This document shows positions 22,265 to 33,242 of a stretch of DNA of 64,000 bases, piece after piece. The translations under genes and the position numbers were made by a program. The DNA lies in contig JAGPXD010000007.1 of NCBI GenBank assembly GCA_020746995.1, positions 124,001-188,000 on the forward strand. The letters are read 5' to 3'. This stretch comes from Plectosphaerella cucumerina (taxonomy: Eukaryota; Ascomycota; Sordariomycetes; Glomerellales; Plectosphaerellaceae). Position 1 is the stretch's first letter. The number at the start of each line of letters is the position of its first letter. The notes beneath the pieces are model-generated. The model was not told where the DNA came from, did not search any database, and saw only the letters and a program-made list of their open reading frames with translations.

Positions 22265-23226
22265 CTAGTAGTTGTTCTCATCTGCAGAACACAACAGTCA
22301 GAACCATCGAAATTCGGGGGTGGAGGCACAGACTAACCATCGCGAGACTGGCGTCCCGACGAACCGTACCCAGTGCTGGCACCGTACGAGTCGTTGTCAC
22401 CTCGGCTCTTCGACCCGTAGGACTCCGAGTCGTTGTCGTTGGAACCGTAGGTGTTCTTCGACCCATAAGACCCCGACTCGTCGTCGTTGTTGTTGCTGCC
22501 ATAGCTTGAAGTGTTCTTCTTCGAGCCGTACGACTCCGACTCATCGTCGTTGTTGCCGTAATTTGAAGTGTTCTTCTTTGAGCCGTACGACTCCGACTCG
22601 TCATCATTGTTGCCGTAGCTTGAAGTGTTCTTCTTCGAGCCGTACGACTCAGACTCATCGTCGTTGTTGTTGCTGCCGTAGCTTGAAGTGTTCTTCTTCG
22701 AGCCGTAGGACTCCGACTCGTCATCGTTGTTGCCGCCGTAGCTCGAGGTGTTCTTCTTCGAGCCGTACGACTCCGACTCATCGTCGTTGTTGCTGCCGTA
22801 GCTTGAGGTGTTCTTCTTCGAGCCGTACGACTCCGAGTCGTTGTCGTTGTTGCCGTAGCTGGTGTTGGACTCATCCCTCTTGGAGCCATACGAGTCCTCG
22901 TTGTCGCCGTAGCTTGTGTTCTTCTTCGAGCCGTACGACTCCGACTCGTCATCGTTGTTGCCGCCGTAGCTCGAAGTGTTCTTCTTCGAGCCGTACGACT
23001 CCGAGTCATTGTCATTGGAACCGTAGGAGTTGTTCTTGGAGCCGTACGACTCCGAGTCGTTGTCGTTGGAACCGTAGGAGGTGTTCTTATTGGAACCATA
23101 GTTGTCCGAGTCCTCCCGGTTGCTTGAGCCGTAGCTGTCGGACTGGTTGCGGTTGCTTGAGCCGTAAGAGTCCTGGCCCGAGGAGCCGTAGGAGCCCTCG
23201 TTGTCGTCGTTGTTGCGGTAGCTCAT
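22265..23226 (-). CDS. Ddr48-like Ser/Tyr/Gly/Asn repeat protein
   Basis: Two exons, 23226-22338 and a 17-nt terminal exon 22281-22265, joined across a 56-nt intron (gttagt..ctgcag). Splicing changes the C-terminus to DDENNY. The 301 residues are almost wholly low complexity, with about a dozen imperfect repeats of roughly 19-21 residues built on SYGS-NN-DDESESYGSKKNTS. There is no hydrophobic core or signal peptide. The pattern matches yeast Ddr48 (SYGSNN-type repeats), a stress- and DNA-damage-inducible protein, and resembles hydrophilins and other disordered stress proteins. Two STRE cores lie upstream. Its function is inferred from similarity of composition only. Confidence 0.8.
22440..23100. 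repeat. Coding tandem repeat of about 57-63 bp units
   Basis: Imperfect units containing a ttcttcgagccgtacgactc core recur about ten times on the plus strand, which is the non-coding strand. Units differ by whole codons, consistent with in-frame expansion and contraction. Confidence 0.9.
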
Positions 23227-23326
23227 GATGTCGGAAGTTGGGTGAGATAGGGTGAAGGTGATTTGGTTGTGTTGATGATGTTACCGGAGAAGATGAAGGT
23301 CTGAGATCAAAGCTTTCGACGCCCCG

Positions 23327-23331
23327 AGGGG
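23327..23331 (+). promoter_or_regulatory. STRE core AGGGG
   Basis: Lies within a gccccgaggggc palindrome about 100 bp upstream of the Ddr48-like start. STRE cores act in either orientation in yeast stress genes. A five-base match alone is weak. Confidence 0.4.
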
Positions 23332-23438
23332 CAGCCGGCTGCTACCTATATGTCTTCCCAGCTCGTCGTTGAGTTCCAGCTGCCCAGGTAGTGGTGTGTC
23401 ACTTCGGCTAAGCTCGCTCTCGATCCGGATGCTCAGAG

Positions 23439-23443
23439 CCCCT
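23439..23443 (-). promoter_or_regulatory. STRE core (CCCCT on plus strand)
   Basis: A second stress-response-element core about 215 bp upstream of the same start codon. Two copies make the assignment slightly better than chance. Confidence 0.35.
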
Positions 23444-24929
23444 CACTTCGCCAGGGCATCACGACATTGAACGGCCTGGCCCGTCATCCGCCAGCGTGGC
23501 ATGCTCGCAACCCTGCAGGTCGCGCCAACAAAGTTGCGCCTTGCATCGTCGAATCACGCGCAGCTCATCGCACACGGGCGAATGGCCACAGCCGGACAGG
23601 GGCCGAGTTGGTGGTACTGCGTACAGCTAGGAAAGTCCAGGCTGGCCTGCTGGATGAGGACAGGAGGGGTGGACTGGAATCTCGGACACCCCGGCACAAG
23701 CAAGTTGAACCCCGCCTTTCAAGTCAGCTTATCAGGGATGTCAAATGTTGGCAGCTCGTCGCTCGAGGTGGAGGTGCTCAGGTGGCGCGATGGGTACCAC
23801 GGCTCGGGCGGCCGCCTGGTGTGGGGTTGGCTTGGGAGACAAACAAGCTTTTTGGTCCCGAACCGTCGTTGCGCCGAGCACAGCCCCTCAGTCTTGGACA
23901 TGGCGAGCTGAGAAGAGGGCGCAGTGCATCGTCCCAGGCGTGGTCCGCGGGGTCGTCGGTGCATCCATGCCGAGCTGAGATTGTGATTGCGTTGCCCCGA
24001 TGGATTGGCCCAGGGAGATGACAAGAATAGGGCAAAAAGTACTTATGTAAGCGGATTGGGGTCCACCCTCTTATCGGTGGCATCATTCGAATCCCTGGAT
24101 CTTATCGCTGTCCCCCATCTCACCAACACCCAACACGGCGACAGCCGGCATCAATTCCCCTTGAACATGAGGTGAACTATCTCGCTCGGGCTAGCAGCTG
24201 CCTGTCAGCCGAAACCGGGCATTCTTCTTCGCTCCTGACATTTGATAGCCATCTTTCGTCTTCAGGCCTTGATTTCTGTCTGTTGCTTCCGCCCAGCGGC
24301 ATCTCCTGAACTCTGGCTGAGCACTATGCAAATTTCAGTATCTGCAGCGGCGGGGATGATGTGTGATGCAGCCCATCGATACCACGAAGTCCATCACGGG
24401 AAGCCCAGAAGTGTGCAGCATCGAAAGGCGAACTAATATCAGTTGCCTCAGAATGTGCGCCTCTTGCTTGTATGAGACCACGTGGCTCTTGAAGCAACTC
24501 TTCTGTTGTCAAACTCGGCACACTTGATCGATTTGACGCATCTTGCTTCCCCAAAGAGGATCACCACGAAGCCACATTCGCCACGGTCTACTAATTTGAA
24601 GATTTCCAGCTTTTCTATAGGGACCTCCTTGCGGTCGTTAAATTGCAGTTTGGCGCCTTTTTAGGATGGTGTAGGTCCGGAGCCCGGAGGCCAAAGTGCC
24701 GCTCGACATAGACTTCGTGTGCCCTGGAACGCGCGAAATCAGCCCAGTGAAGGTGTTGACAACCATCAGGTTTGATTAAAATGCTTTCATACAGCATCAC
24801 CGGAACGACGCTCACCGAAATATCTTGGGACGTCAGTTCAATGGCCACCGCTTTAGAGCCAGACAAACCTCGCCTCCACAGAGCCAACAGCTTCCTCTTT
24901 TTCAGACCCCAAAAGCGTGGACTGGCCGG

Positions 24930-24938
24930 TATAAAAAG
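24930..24938 (+). promoter_or_regulatory. TATA box of the GH12 locus
   Basis: TATAAAAAG lies 94 bp upstream of the ATG at 25024, followed by a pyrimidine-rich leader. The promoter core looks intact even though the coding region is broken. Confidence 0.6.
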
Positions 24939-25023
24939 GCCACGGTCGTTCTGCGCTCCTCTCCTACAACTCATCATTGAGCAAGATTTCCCTCTTTCCC
25001 TTGAAGAAACACAGTCGCATATC

Positions 25024-26059
25024 ATGAAGGGCCTCTTCTGCCCCATCATCGTCGTGGCCGTGGCCCTGGCCCTGGCAGGAGCAAGCCCCCAAGGCATCCG
25101 CAATCTTCTCAGTGCCAGCGCTCTTGATGAGCGTGCCCAGACTATCTGCGGAGCCGAGGATTCCGTCAAAGCCCAGACGTACGAAATCAGCAACAACGTC
25201 AAAGGAAGCTTGTCTAGCGGTGACTCGCAGTGCATTACGACCGCCGGCTTGACCAACCAGCAGCTCAGCTGGTCAACGTCGTGGACTTGGAGCGGCAGCA
25301 CATCGCTTCTCAAGTCATCCCTTCGCGCCTACTACAAGGGAGGCAGGGCTGCTTCGCTCTGGGAGCTCCATTCTATCCCAACTTCTTGGCAATGAAGGTG
25401 AGACTTTGAACTTCAGATGTCTGCCGCATGCAGTTGACTAATATTCCATGCCATCAGCTGCACGGGCTCGGACGTGGACGCCAATGTGATCTACGACATC
25501 ACCGGCAGCGGAAGCGGATCCATCAGTGGTAGTTCGTGCCAACTTGCGAAGGACTGGAGCGTGCAAGTTTGGCTGGGAAAGCTCGGAGCTGTTGTGCCCC
25601 TGAGCTCAACCGGTCATTCCACCAACAAAACGACCGTCCGTGGCGTTGCTTTTGAGGTCTACAAGGCCGAGATTTCCGGCATCAAGACTTACACCTTCGT
25701 GGCCGCCTTACCCCAGCCGACCTTTTCTGGCGATCTTCTTCAATCTGTTCAGTGGCTGGTCGACAGTGATGGGCTCACAAAAGCCATTTGTGTCCAATTC
25801 CATCTCAGCCGGAACAGATATCTTTGCAGGCACCGACGCCACCTTCGACACGACTAGCTACCGCGTGGAGCAGTATATCATTCCTGTTTTTGAGCCGACC
25901 CGTACCACCACCACGGCTTGGCAGCTGTCGTCGACGCCGACTGCAACATGTGCAGCCAAATGGGCACAGTGCGGCGGTAGCGGACACGTGGGGATCACCT
26001 GCTGCCAGCCTGGAACCGTCTGCAACCGACTCAACGCGTGGTATTCGCAGTGTCTGTGA
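25024..26059 (+). pseudogene. GH12 endoglucanase/xyloglucanase with CBM1, disrupted
   Basis: A signal peptide (MKGLFCPIIVVAVALALAGA) begins at 25024. The GH12 fold is recognisable from LSWSTSWTWSGS, HSIPTSWQ, SDVDANVIYDI, WSVQVWLGKLGAVVPLSSTG and YTFVAALPQPTFSGDLLQ. A complete C-terminal CBM1 follows (AAKWAQCGGSG, then CCQPGTVCN and WYSQCL). The intron is 25398-25457. Two lesions interrupt the frame. A TGA at 25393-25395 stands where the family has Trp (WQW). An extra base in the A4 run at 25779-25782 shifts frame before the NSISAGTDIF segment. Intact GH12 enzymes cut beta-1,4-glucan or xyloglucan outside the cell. Assembly error could explain one lesion but less easily both. Confidence 0.8.
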
Positions 26060-26500
26060 TGCATTGCCAGAAAAGAGGTGGTACATATTCACAAATTACA
26101 GCCGACGACTATGACGGAGTCGCCAGGGACGACGTATCGTGGTGGATTCATCTCGACAATTGGGGTGGCGGTGAAGAATTTGTTGCAGGGTAGAATTCAT
26201 GGAAAGAACTCCATCAACTGTCGTCATAAGTCCCAGGTCAACTTCAAACCCACAAGAAGCTGAATCGTCAGCGAATACCGGTTCGTCGTTGTTCAATCCG
26301 CCAGTCCCGGTGGCCCCAGAGTGTAGTACCACTGTGACCGTGCGAGCTGCATTCCAAAAAGGAGGTGGGGATTATGCCGAGGTTCCGAGGCACCGAGGTC
26401 GGCGAGCTCAGTTTAAAGAAGTCCGTCATCTGGAAAGAAATATCTTCTATCTGTTCCCCAAACAATCATTCATTGTCTTCCACCGAAAGAACCTCGCATA
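26060..26500. other. Intergenic region before the CoA-transferase
   Basis: 441 bp with the 3' flank of the GH12 pseudogene and the promoter and leader of the CoA-transferase. No other signal was seen. Confidence 0.45.
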
Positions 26501-28255
26501 ATGGATCGATACTCTGTCCTGGACGAATCTGCGCGGATCTTGCAGGACAAGCTGCTGTCCGATGCAGGACTCTCGCTGCACCCATCCATCGCCGACGCCG
26601 CCAAGAAGATCTCATTCACAGGCGATGACCCAAAACCGTTCATCCCGTCGCCATGCAAGATGACAGAGTCTGCGTCTGCGCTTTCTGCGCTCGTGGCGGC
26701 CAGCGCCAGCGCTATCGCGGCCGATCGATATGGATGCGGCTTCCAAGACATCCAAGTCAACACGTAAGTTCCCTCTGGAGACCGTTGTACGCCGTACTGA
26801 CGCCGAGAATAGAGATCTTGCGACGTTGTTCTTGGAGTCTGTTATGCTACCCACCGTCAAGGGGCAGTCATTCATGGGACATGACCACCTCATGTCCGAG
26901 GTTCAGAAAGGAGACCTATTCGACATGGGCAAACCTATTCACAGGCAGGCATCAAACGTTTACAAAACCAAAGACGGCCGGTTTTACCACCTGCATGGTT
27001 CCATGAATGCCGGACCCACGATGAAAATGATGGGAGTGGAGGAGCAAGATGTCACCACGGAACAAGCCATCGACATTTACGCCGAAAAGGTAGTCCAGCA
27101 TGACGCTCAGGACCTCGAAAGAAGGGCCAACGACGAGTTTAAACAAGCAGGCGTTACCTGTTTGACGCCAGAAGAGTTCTTCGAGTCTGAGCAGGGCAAG
27201 ATCATGTCGGCAGAGGCTTTGTGGACTAAGAGAGAGATCCCGGCACCCAAGAGCCAGTGGCCGGCCGTTACACCGTCTGACAAGGCGGCGCTCAAGCCTC
27301 TGGCGGGAATCCGCGTCATCGACTTCTCCCGCGTTATTGCGGCCCCCGTCATTTCCAAGCTGCTCGCCGTTCTCGGGGCCGAGGTCATCAAGGTCACCAA
27401 CGAACGGCTGCCGGACATTTCCCTACTCTGGGTCGACCTCAGCACAGGCAAGCGCGACACGAACATTGACCTTAAGACAGCTGAGGGAAAGAAGCAGTTC
27501 ACCAGCCTTGTCGAAGGAGCAGACGTTCTAATCGATGGGTACCGTCCTGGTGCACTGGCGAGGCTTGGCTTCGATGGACCGGCTCTTCGTTCGATCAACG
27601 ACAGGCTGGTTTATGTGCGTGAGAACTGCTACGGCTTCAAAGGACCTCTGGCCAATAGGTCTGGCTGGCAGCAGATCAGCGACTGCCTGGTGGGAATCGC
27701 ATGGTTGCAGGGGCGCTTCCTCGGACTCGACGAGCCTGTCGTGCCTCTCCTGCGTAAGCTTCATGTCATGAGCACCGATGTGTTTTCCGATTTATATGCT
27801 GACACGGGTTAGCAAACTCGGACTACCAAGTCGGCCTCGTCGGTGCGGCTGCAGTGCTTGATGCCCTCCTGCAGCGTACAAAGAGCGGCGTGACATACGA
27901 CATCGATGTCAGCCTGACACAGTACAACATCTGGTACTACAGGCTTGGCCAGTATAACGAGATTCAGTCCAAGGAGATCTTGGCCCGCAATGAGGGATTC
28001 AAGGTCCGCCACTTTGACGAGATGATGAGCCTGCTTGGCAAGATGTATGCCGCGATCCAGAAGGTTAGGCCTGACCTGTTCAAGCATCCTGAGTACTTCT
28101 GGAAGATGTCTGGCAAGGAATGGGGAATGAACGAGGACATCCACATCTTGGCGCCGGCGTTCAAGTTTGAGAAGTCGAGACTTGAGTACACCGTTCCGTC
28201 TGGCTCGAGGGGGAGATCAAAGCCCGTCTGGGATACGTCGAAGTCGAGACTATGA
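26501..28255 (+). CDS. Class III CoA-transferase (CaiB/BaiF family)
   Basis: Exons 26501-26763, 26813-27753 and 27813-28255; introns gtaagt..aatag and gtaagc..gttag; 548 residues. The CaiB/BaiF fold is clear from LAGIRVIDFSRVIAAPVISKLLA, LGAEVIKVTNERLPD, the RDTNIDLKTAEGKK loop, ADVLIDGYRPGALARLGF and DYQVGLVGAAAVLDALLQR. The first ~200 residues correspond to the degenerate duplicated half often seen in fungal members. The catalytic Asp of well-studied bacterial members cannot be placed with certainty. Members move CoA between acids or act as acyl-CoA racemases. Convergent to the P450 gene (187 bp), it starts the putative catabolic block discussed in the findings. Confidence 0.88.
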
Positions 28256-28442
28256 GCCGATGCTGGGATTTGCGAGTGGGCTGGGAAGCATGGAAGAAGA
28301 CTGGTAGTTGACGAGGTTGAATTATCGTCATAAGCTCTGGTCTCGTGTAGGTGGACGTCTCCAGCCCGGCATACCTAGAAATAATGGATTCAAACTCCAA
28401 AACTCCAAGTTCCCAGCCCCTTACCCGAAAATCCTTCAACGC

Positions 28443-30238
28443 TCAATCCTCCAGCGAGGTCAGCCGGATGAACATGCCGTTCTCAGGCTTGATCGTGATT
28501 ACGCCCCTGGGCACCACCTTCGCGTCGTCCATGGCAAGATCCCACGAGAATGAAGAGACCATGGCGGCCAGCAGGCACCTCATTTCCGCCTTTGCGAACC
28601 CTTGGCCGATGCAGCTGCGCGGCCCGTGCAGGAAAGTCATGAAGTCGTAGTTGCTTCCGGCACCCCCATTCTGGTTTGGCTTTCCGTCCTCGGTAATCCA
28701 GCGCTGAGGAACGAACTCTGCAGCATTGGAACCCCAGATGCTCGGCAGCCGGTTGATCATCCAGATGGAGATGACCATGGTGGCCCCCTCTGGGATGACT
28801 TGCCCGCCGATGGTAGTGTCTCGTTGGGCTTCGCGCAATGTTAGGGGTACCGTGGGGTAGAGTCGAAGAGTCTCGTGCATGATGCCGTTGAGGATCGGCA
28901 GCTGTTCGAGAACCCCAGCAAGGTCTGCCGGGCTTTCTGCCGAAGTGTTCCGTGGCAAGTTCTCCCTGATTTCTTTGCGAAGCTGCTCTTGGATCTCGGG
29001 ATGTTTGGCCAGGAGGTAGCAGGCCCAGCTTAGGGCAGATGCTGTGGTCTCGTGGCTATTTGGGGAAAACGTGTGAGTACAAGCATTGGGCAGGTAAGTC
29101 GATGAACTTGGGGGACTCACCCAGCTGCGAGGAACGTCAAAAGCTGGTCCTTCATCGACTCATCTGACAGGTTTCCCGACCCTATCAGAAGTGAAAGGAT
29201 ATCAAAATGGTCATCCTTGTCATTCTGGATGGCTTGTCGCTTCTCCTGGACCATGGGTCGACACAGGTTGCTCAGGGACGAGGTGAGGTGAGTGAAGACT
29301 TCGTTCATCTTCCAGGGAATCAAGCGCACGAAGGAAACACCAAAAATGAAGGAAAGCATGGAAAAGAGAAGCTTCTCCCGGGACGGCTCCAAAAGCTCCT
29401 GGAAGATTTCCTGCAGTGGATCAGTGCCCTTCTCGACAACATTGAGCTTGCGGCCCATGCCGGCCACGCCGATAATGTCGAGGGTGACCTTGCTAGCCCA
29501 GGGCGCGAGGTCAATGACGGCCGAGCCCTTCGAGTCCGCAGTCGAAGCATCGGCGACCTCTTGCTTCAATGTCTTCGTGAGAATTAGCGCCTTGTCCCAC
29601 ATCATGGGGTACAGGTTCTTGATGTGCCGGAAGTGGAAGGCAGGCATGGCGTTTTTGCGGAGGAACTTGTGCTGATTCCCCTCGACCACGATGAGGCCAT
29701 CGCCGAGGATGTGTCGGAGGAAGTTCCTGATCCTGTCTGGCTTGACAAAGTCGTAGCACTGGTGGACATGGACCTCGGCCAGCAGGCGGGGATTTGTGAC
29801 GAGGATATGGCGGGCGCGGGAGTCAAGGACAATCAGGTCCTCGCCGGGGTACTTCTCAATGACGTCGAAGAAGATGTCACCCGCAGGACCGTCCTTGACC
29901 AAGAGTGACCTGTGGGCATCGCTGAACAGGGACTACAGGGTGTCAGTCATGGCTTTGTTTCATGAACGGTTCCCTGCTGCAAGCCGAGCAAGGGGAGAGC
30001 CCGGAGAGATACTCACTCTTGGCCCCGGGAGGTGCTTGGTAGGGCTGAAGAAGGTGGGATAGACATAAACCCAAGCGAGAACCCCGACGGCATAGTTCAG
30101 CAGGAAGATACCGGCAACCGGGACCAGCCTAGGGTAGACGGAGAAACATCTCGGCGACAACCTCGACACGAAGAATGCCTCGATTGCGGAGATGGCGGTC
30201 AATGCCGGAAAGCTGAGCAGTTTGGACGCGATGGTCAT
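28443..30238 (-). CDS. Cytochrome P450 monooxygenase
   Basis: Exons 30238-30017, 29932-29121 and 29055-28443; 548 residues. The ATG at 30238 follows from the frame, since the frame upstream lacks ATG. The N-terminus carries one or two hydrophobic segments for ER anchoring, then HLPGPR. The I-helix motif is AAGHETTAS, split by the second intron (gtgagt, phase 2). The K-helix ExxR is ETLRLYP, PERF-type FVPQRW follows, and the heme loop is FLHGPRSCIGQGFAKAE with its Cys ligand. All key residues are present, so it should be active with a P450 reductase. The subfamily and substrate are not determined. Its position suggests hydroxylation in the neighbouring pathway. Confidence 0.93.
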
Positions 30239-31157
30239 GTTGAAAGTATGAAAGTGTTGGGGTGATGTCAAGTTGGGAAGTTGAGTAAGAGAGCCCTATT
30301 TCGGCGACGTGTGTGCCAAAAGAAGGATGATATCAACAGTCGTTGCAGGCGCTTGCACAAACAATGGGATTGGGGCGCTCAAGATACAAACCTGCTCACT
30401 TCAGATGAAGGCGGCCCCCCTTGTTTTATGGCGCTCTGGTGCTGCGTTGGGGGTGGGAGCTCTTGGGAGGACGAGTTGCCCGCCGAAAAAGGCAACAGGC
30501 AGCGAGGGACGGGCCTCCAAAGGGGGCACCCAGCTTTCGCCCCTGGCTGGAGAGGACATAGCTCCAGCAGGTGACTCGGACGAGGTCCAGTGTTTCCCCC
30601 GCAAGCTCGAGGGGCGTTTCGCTGCATCGGCTCCCCTGTTGGGACTAGACCCAGGCACGTCTTGGGGGCGAAACAACTCCATGACCGACCGGGCGGTGGA
30701 GGAACGCGAGTCGCAAACAGCGGCCGCTTCGGGCTTAGTTTGCCCCCGAGATCCCCCTGAAGATGGCTTCTCGTCGACGCCAACCTAGGAGAGCGTCTGG
30801 TGGTGATTGGATCGGTCGTATATCATGCATCTGCTTCCCATTCATGCCGGCTGGTTCTGTCCCGATCACCCACCGCACATGTCATCTGCAAGGTGCAACT
30901 AACACTTGTTGAAAACTGTCGATCTACTTGTAGGTCCAGAGGCCTCTTAGCCTCGGCTCATCGTCTAACCAGCTTGCCATATGCCAAAGCATCGTTGCAA
31001 GCACCAAAATCTTCATGCAAATGCCCCCCCAGTGTGTCCGCCCCCTTGTGATGGTCCAGCCAAGAATATATCCACCTATAGCCGTGACTGAACGCCGATC
31101 CTTCAAACATGACATTTCGTGCAGGTAGTGTTCGAGGAACACAGACATGGGCAAACC
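30239..31157. other. Intergenic region upstream of the P450
   Basis: 919 bp between two minus-strand genes, forming the promoter of the P450 and the 3' flank of the regulator. ORFs near 30281-30788 on both strands appear accidental. No shared regulatory motif was recognised. Confidence 0.45.
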
Positions 31158-33242
31158 TTAGAAAACATACTCGAAATTCACAGTCGTCGGGCTCGGGGTG
31201 TATTGCTGCGAGGGAGAGGCGTCGCTGTCGTCGGTAGCGCGCCAAGGCGACCCAGCGATTGACATCTCCCGCAGGAAGGCCTGCTCGTCGGCCCATTTCT
31301 TGCCCAGGCCTTCCTTGTCGAAACCCTTCCAGGGCTCGGCCGAGCGAATGCCAATGACGACGTTCATTCGGAATAGAATCTCCTTGGCCCGGGCCACCTG
31401 CTCGTCCGTCGCATAGGCGCAGAAGGCGACGAGTCTGATGGTGTTTACGATGACAATGGCCCCGGCACCGTCGTGCTGCGTGGAGGTCGGCGAGCCATGG
31501 GGGTCGAGATCTCCAAGGGCGTAGGGCACGCAGGCGAGTATGTCGGAGATGATCTTGCGGACATCCTGCTCGAGGACGGCGACGCAGTCGGCCCAGGCAG
31601 CATCGTTACCTATGCTGTAACCTTCGTTGCTCGCCAGCTGCACGGCGCCGTGGTACTGAAGCATGGCCATGAGGAGAATCAGCCGCGCGGAACGGATCAG
31701 ACAGATGGTGCAGGCCGTCTCGGCGTCGTAGAAATTGTATTCTGCCTGGGATGCAACAGCACCCAGGGCAGTCGGCGGCAGGGTGCGGCCCTCGAAGGTG
31801 TTCTCCCAGTACGAAGTGACCTCGCTGTCCCACACGTCGAAGTCGTCGAGGACGGCGAAGCACTCCTTGAGGACGCGCATGCACTCCTTGGCGCCATCTG
31901 AGGGGTCTCTGGATCCGGGAGACCGACCATGCTCACTGCTGAAGCCAAAGTTGAGGTGGAAGTGCATGTATCGGCGGAGACGGTGGCGCAGGCGCAGGAC
32001 ACGACACATCATGGACATGGCGCGGATCAGCGGGTTGAAGAGTCCGAGAACGGAGGCGATGGATCCTGGGTCACTATATGTATCGTCCTCATGCAAAAAC
32101 GAGTAAACTTGCTGCGGAGGGTGTCAGGCTGGCGTCTCTTGGGAAGCTACATGTTGTCGGCGGGGGATCATGGAAGCGAACCATGCACTTACGAGTCGAA
32201 TGACGCCCAAGAGGAAGAGTTCGATGCCCCGGCTGGTGGCAATTTGGGCTAGCCCTCTCTTCTCCAGGAGATAGAACAGGCCCGGGGCATGCTCGTTGGG
32301 GTCTCCGGAGCCCTCGCCACTGATGTCCTACATGTTGTCAGCATCTATGGATAGGACTTGATCGCCAAGCATAGGCACAGACCTTTAGGGTGCATAGCAG
32401 AAGAATGGAGGCCAGAACCCTGTCGTCGGCGGCGTCGTCTTCGGAACGGATAGTCTCCTGCATCATCTTGATGGTGCGGCCATAGTTGGCGTAGGATTGC
32501 TCACGGAACTTCTCGCCTCCGAAGCGGTTGTAGGCAGCCATCTGGGCAACGCTCAGAGTGGCCGTCTCGAGCAGGCCCTGCTCGGCGTGGTTGTACAGAG
32601 CAGGCAGGAAGCTCAGGTGGCCGGGGAAGCCATCGTTGCCGTAGGGGGAGATGAAGCGGCGGACAAAGTAGCACAGCGAGGTCTGCTCATAAGACGGCTC
32701 CAGGGCGGCCATGATGCCCTGCGGCGGTCGCATCACCGGGGGTCTCTTGGGGCTCGTGGCGGCATTCTTGGCCTTGGCTGCCTTTGTGGCCTTCTTGGTG
32801 GGCTTGGGCCCGGTAAAGGAGATGAAGTTGGTGGAGGACGACGACGCGGTCGTCGAGTCGGAGGAGCCTGACGCCCGGCGCTCAAAGCTGGACTTGGTCA
32901 GGGTGGTCCTGAAGTGGAATTGATCCGTGTAGCCGCTGCATGGCTTTCCGTAGATCTGGCAGCGTTTGCACGACGGTTTGGTCTCATCGCACTGAAGAAA
33001 GCCAAGAGGTCAGCCACCTGTTCATCGCCCAGCGGTATCATGATGACAGCATGGTCAAGGGGACAAGGTAGCCTCAGGTAGGACAGACACACGATGAGTG
33101 ATCCGCTCCCCATGGTGTATCGTTGCCCCCTGAACCATGCCCATGATACCTTGCGATATGGTATGATCTTCGGGTTACCCACCTTGACCTTGCGCTGACG
33201 GCAGCGCAAGCAGCCTGTGCTGAAGCGGCCTGGGAAGACCAT
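31158..33242 (-). CDS. Zn(II)2Cys6 transcription factor of the P450/BVMO block
   Basis: Exons 33242-33183, 32991-32383, 32327-32193 and 32111-31158; 585 residues. The zinc cluster CLRCRQRKVK / CDETKPSCKRC...PC is split exactly between Lys and Cys by a 191-nt intron (gtgggt..ttcag). A Ser/Thr- and Lys-rich linker follows, then a fungal regulator domain with LCYFVRRFISPYG, HLSFLPALYN and the MMQETIRSEDDAADDRVLASILLLC segment, as in the DUF3468-type family. It is divergent from the short-chain dehydrogenase (1016 bp) and upstream of the P450 on the same strand. A role as local pathway regulator is an inference from position. Confidence 0.88.

Larger units (their letters stand above)
23227..25023. 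other. 1.8-kb intergenic region, divergent promoters
   Basis: Lies between the divergent Ddr48-like gene and the GH12 pseudogene. Overlapping ORFs around 23467-24086 on both strands have no domain and look spurious. The right part has the TATA element at 24930. No transposon relic was recognised. Confidence 0.5.

Noticed and set aside
22440..23100. CRISPR-like array
   Set aside because: The repeats are continuous, imperfect and in coding frame, with no unique spacers, in a eukaryotic context.
22272..23228. Plus-strand Ser/Arg/Cys-rich ORF of 318 codons opposite the Ddr48-like gene
   Set aside because: It is the antisense reading of the repeat gene; the minus-strand product matches the Ddr48-type pattern and has a sensible start, intron and end.
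23467..24086. Long overlapping ORFs on both strands in the Ddr48/GH12 intergenic region
   Set aside because: Several frames stay open because of local composition; none shows a family motif or consistent exon signals.
25393..25395. RIP mutation as cause of the GH12 stop codon
   Set aside because: TGG to TGA is a C-to-T change on the other strand in a CpC, not the CpA context typical of RIP, and the surrounding sequence is not AT-enriched.
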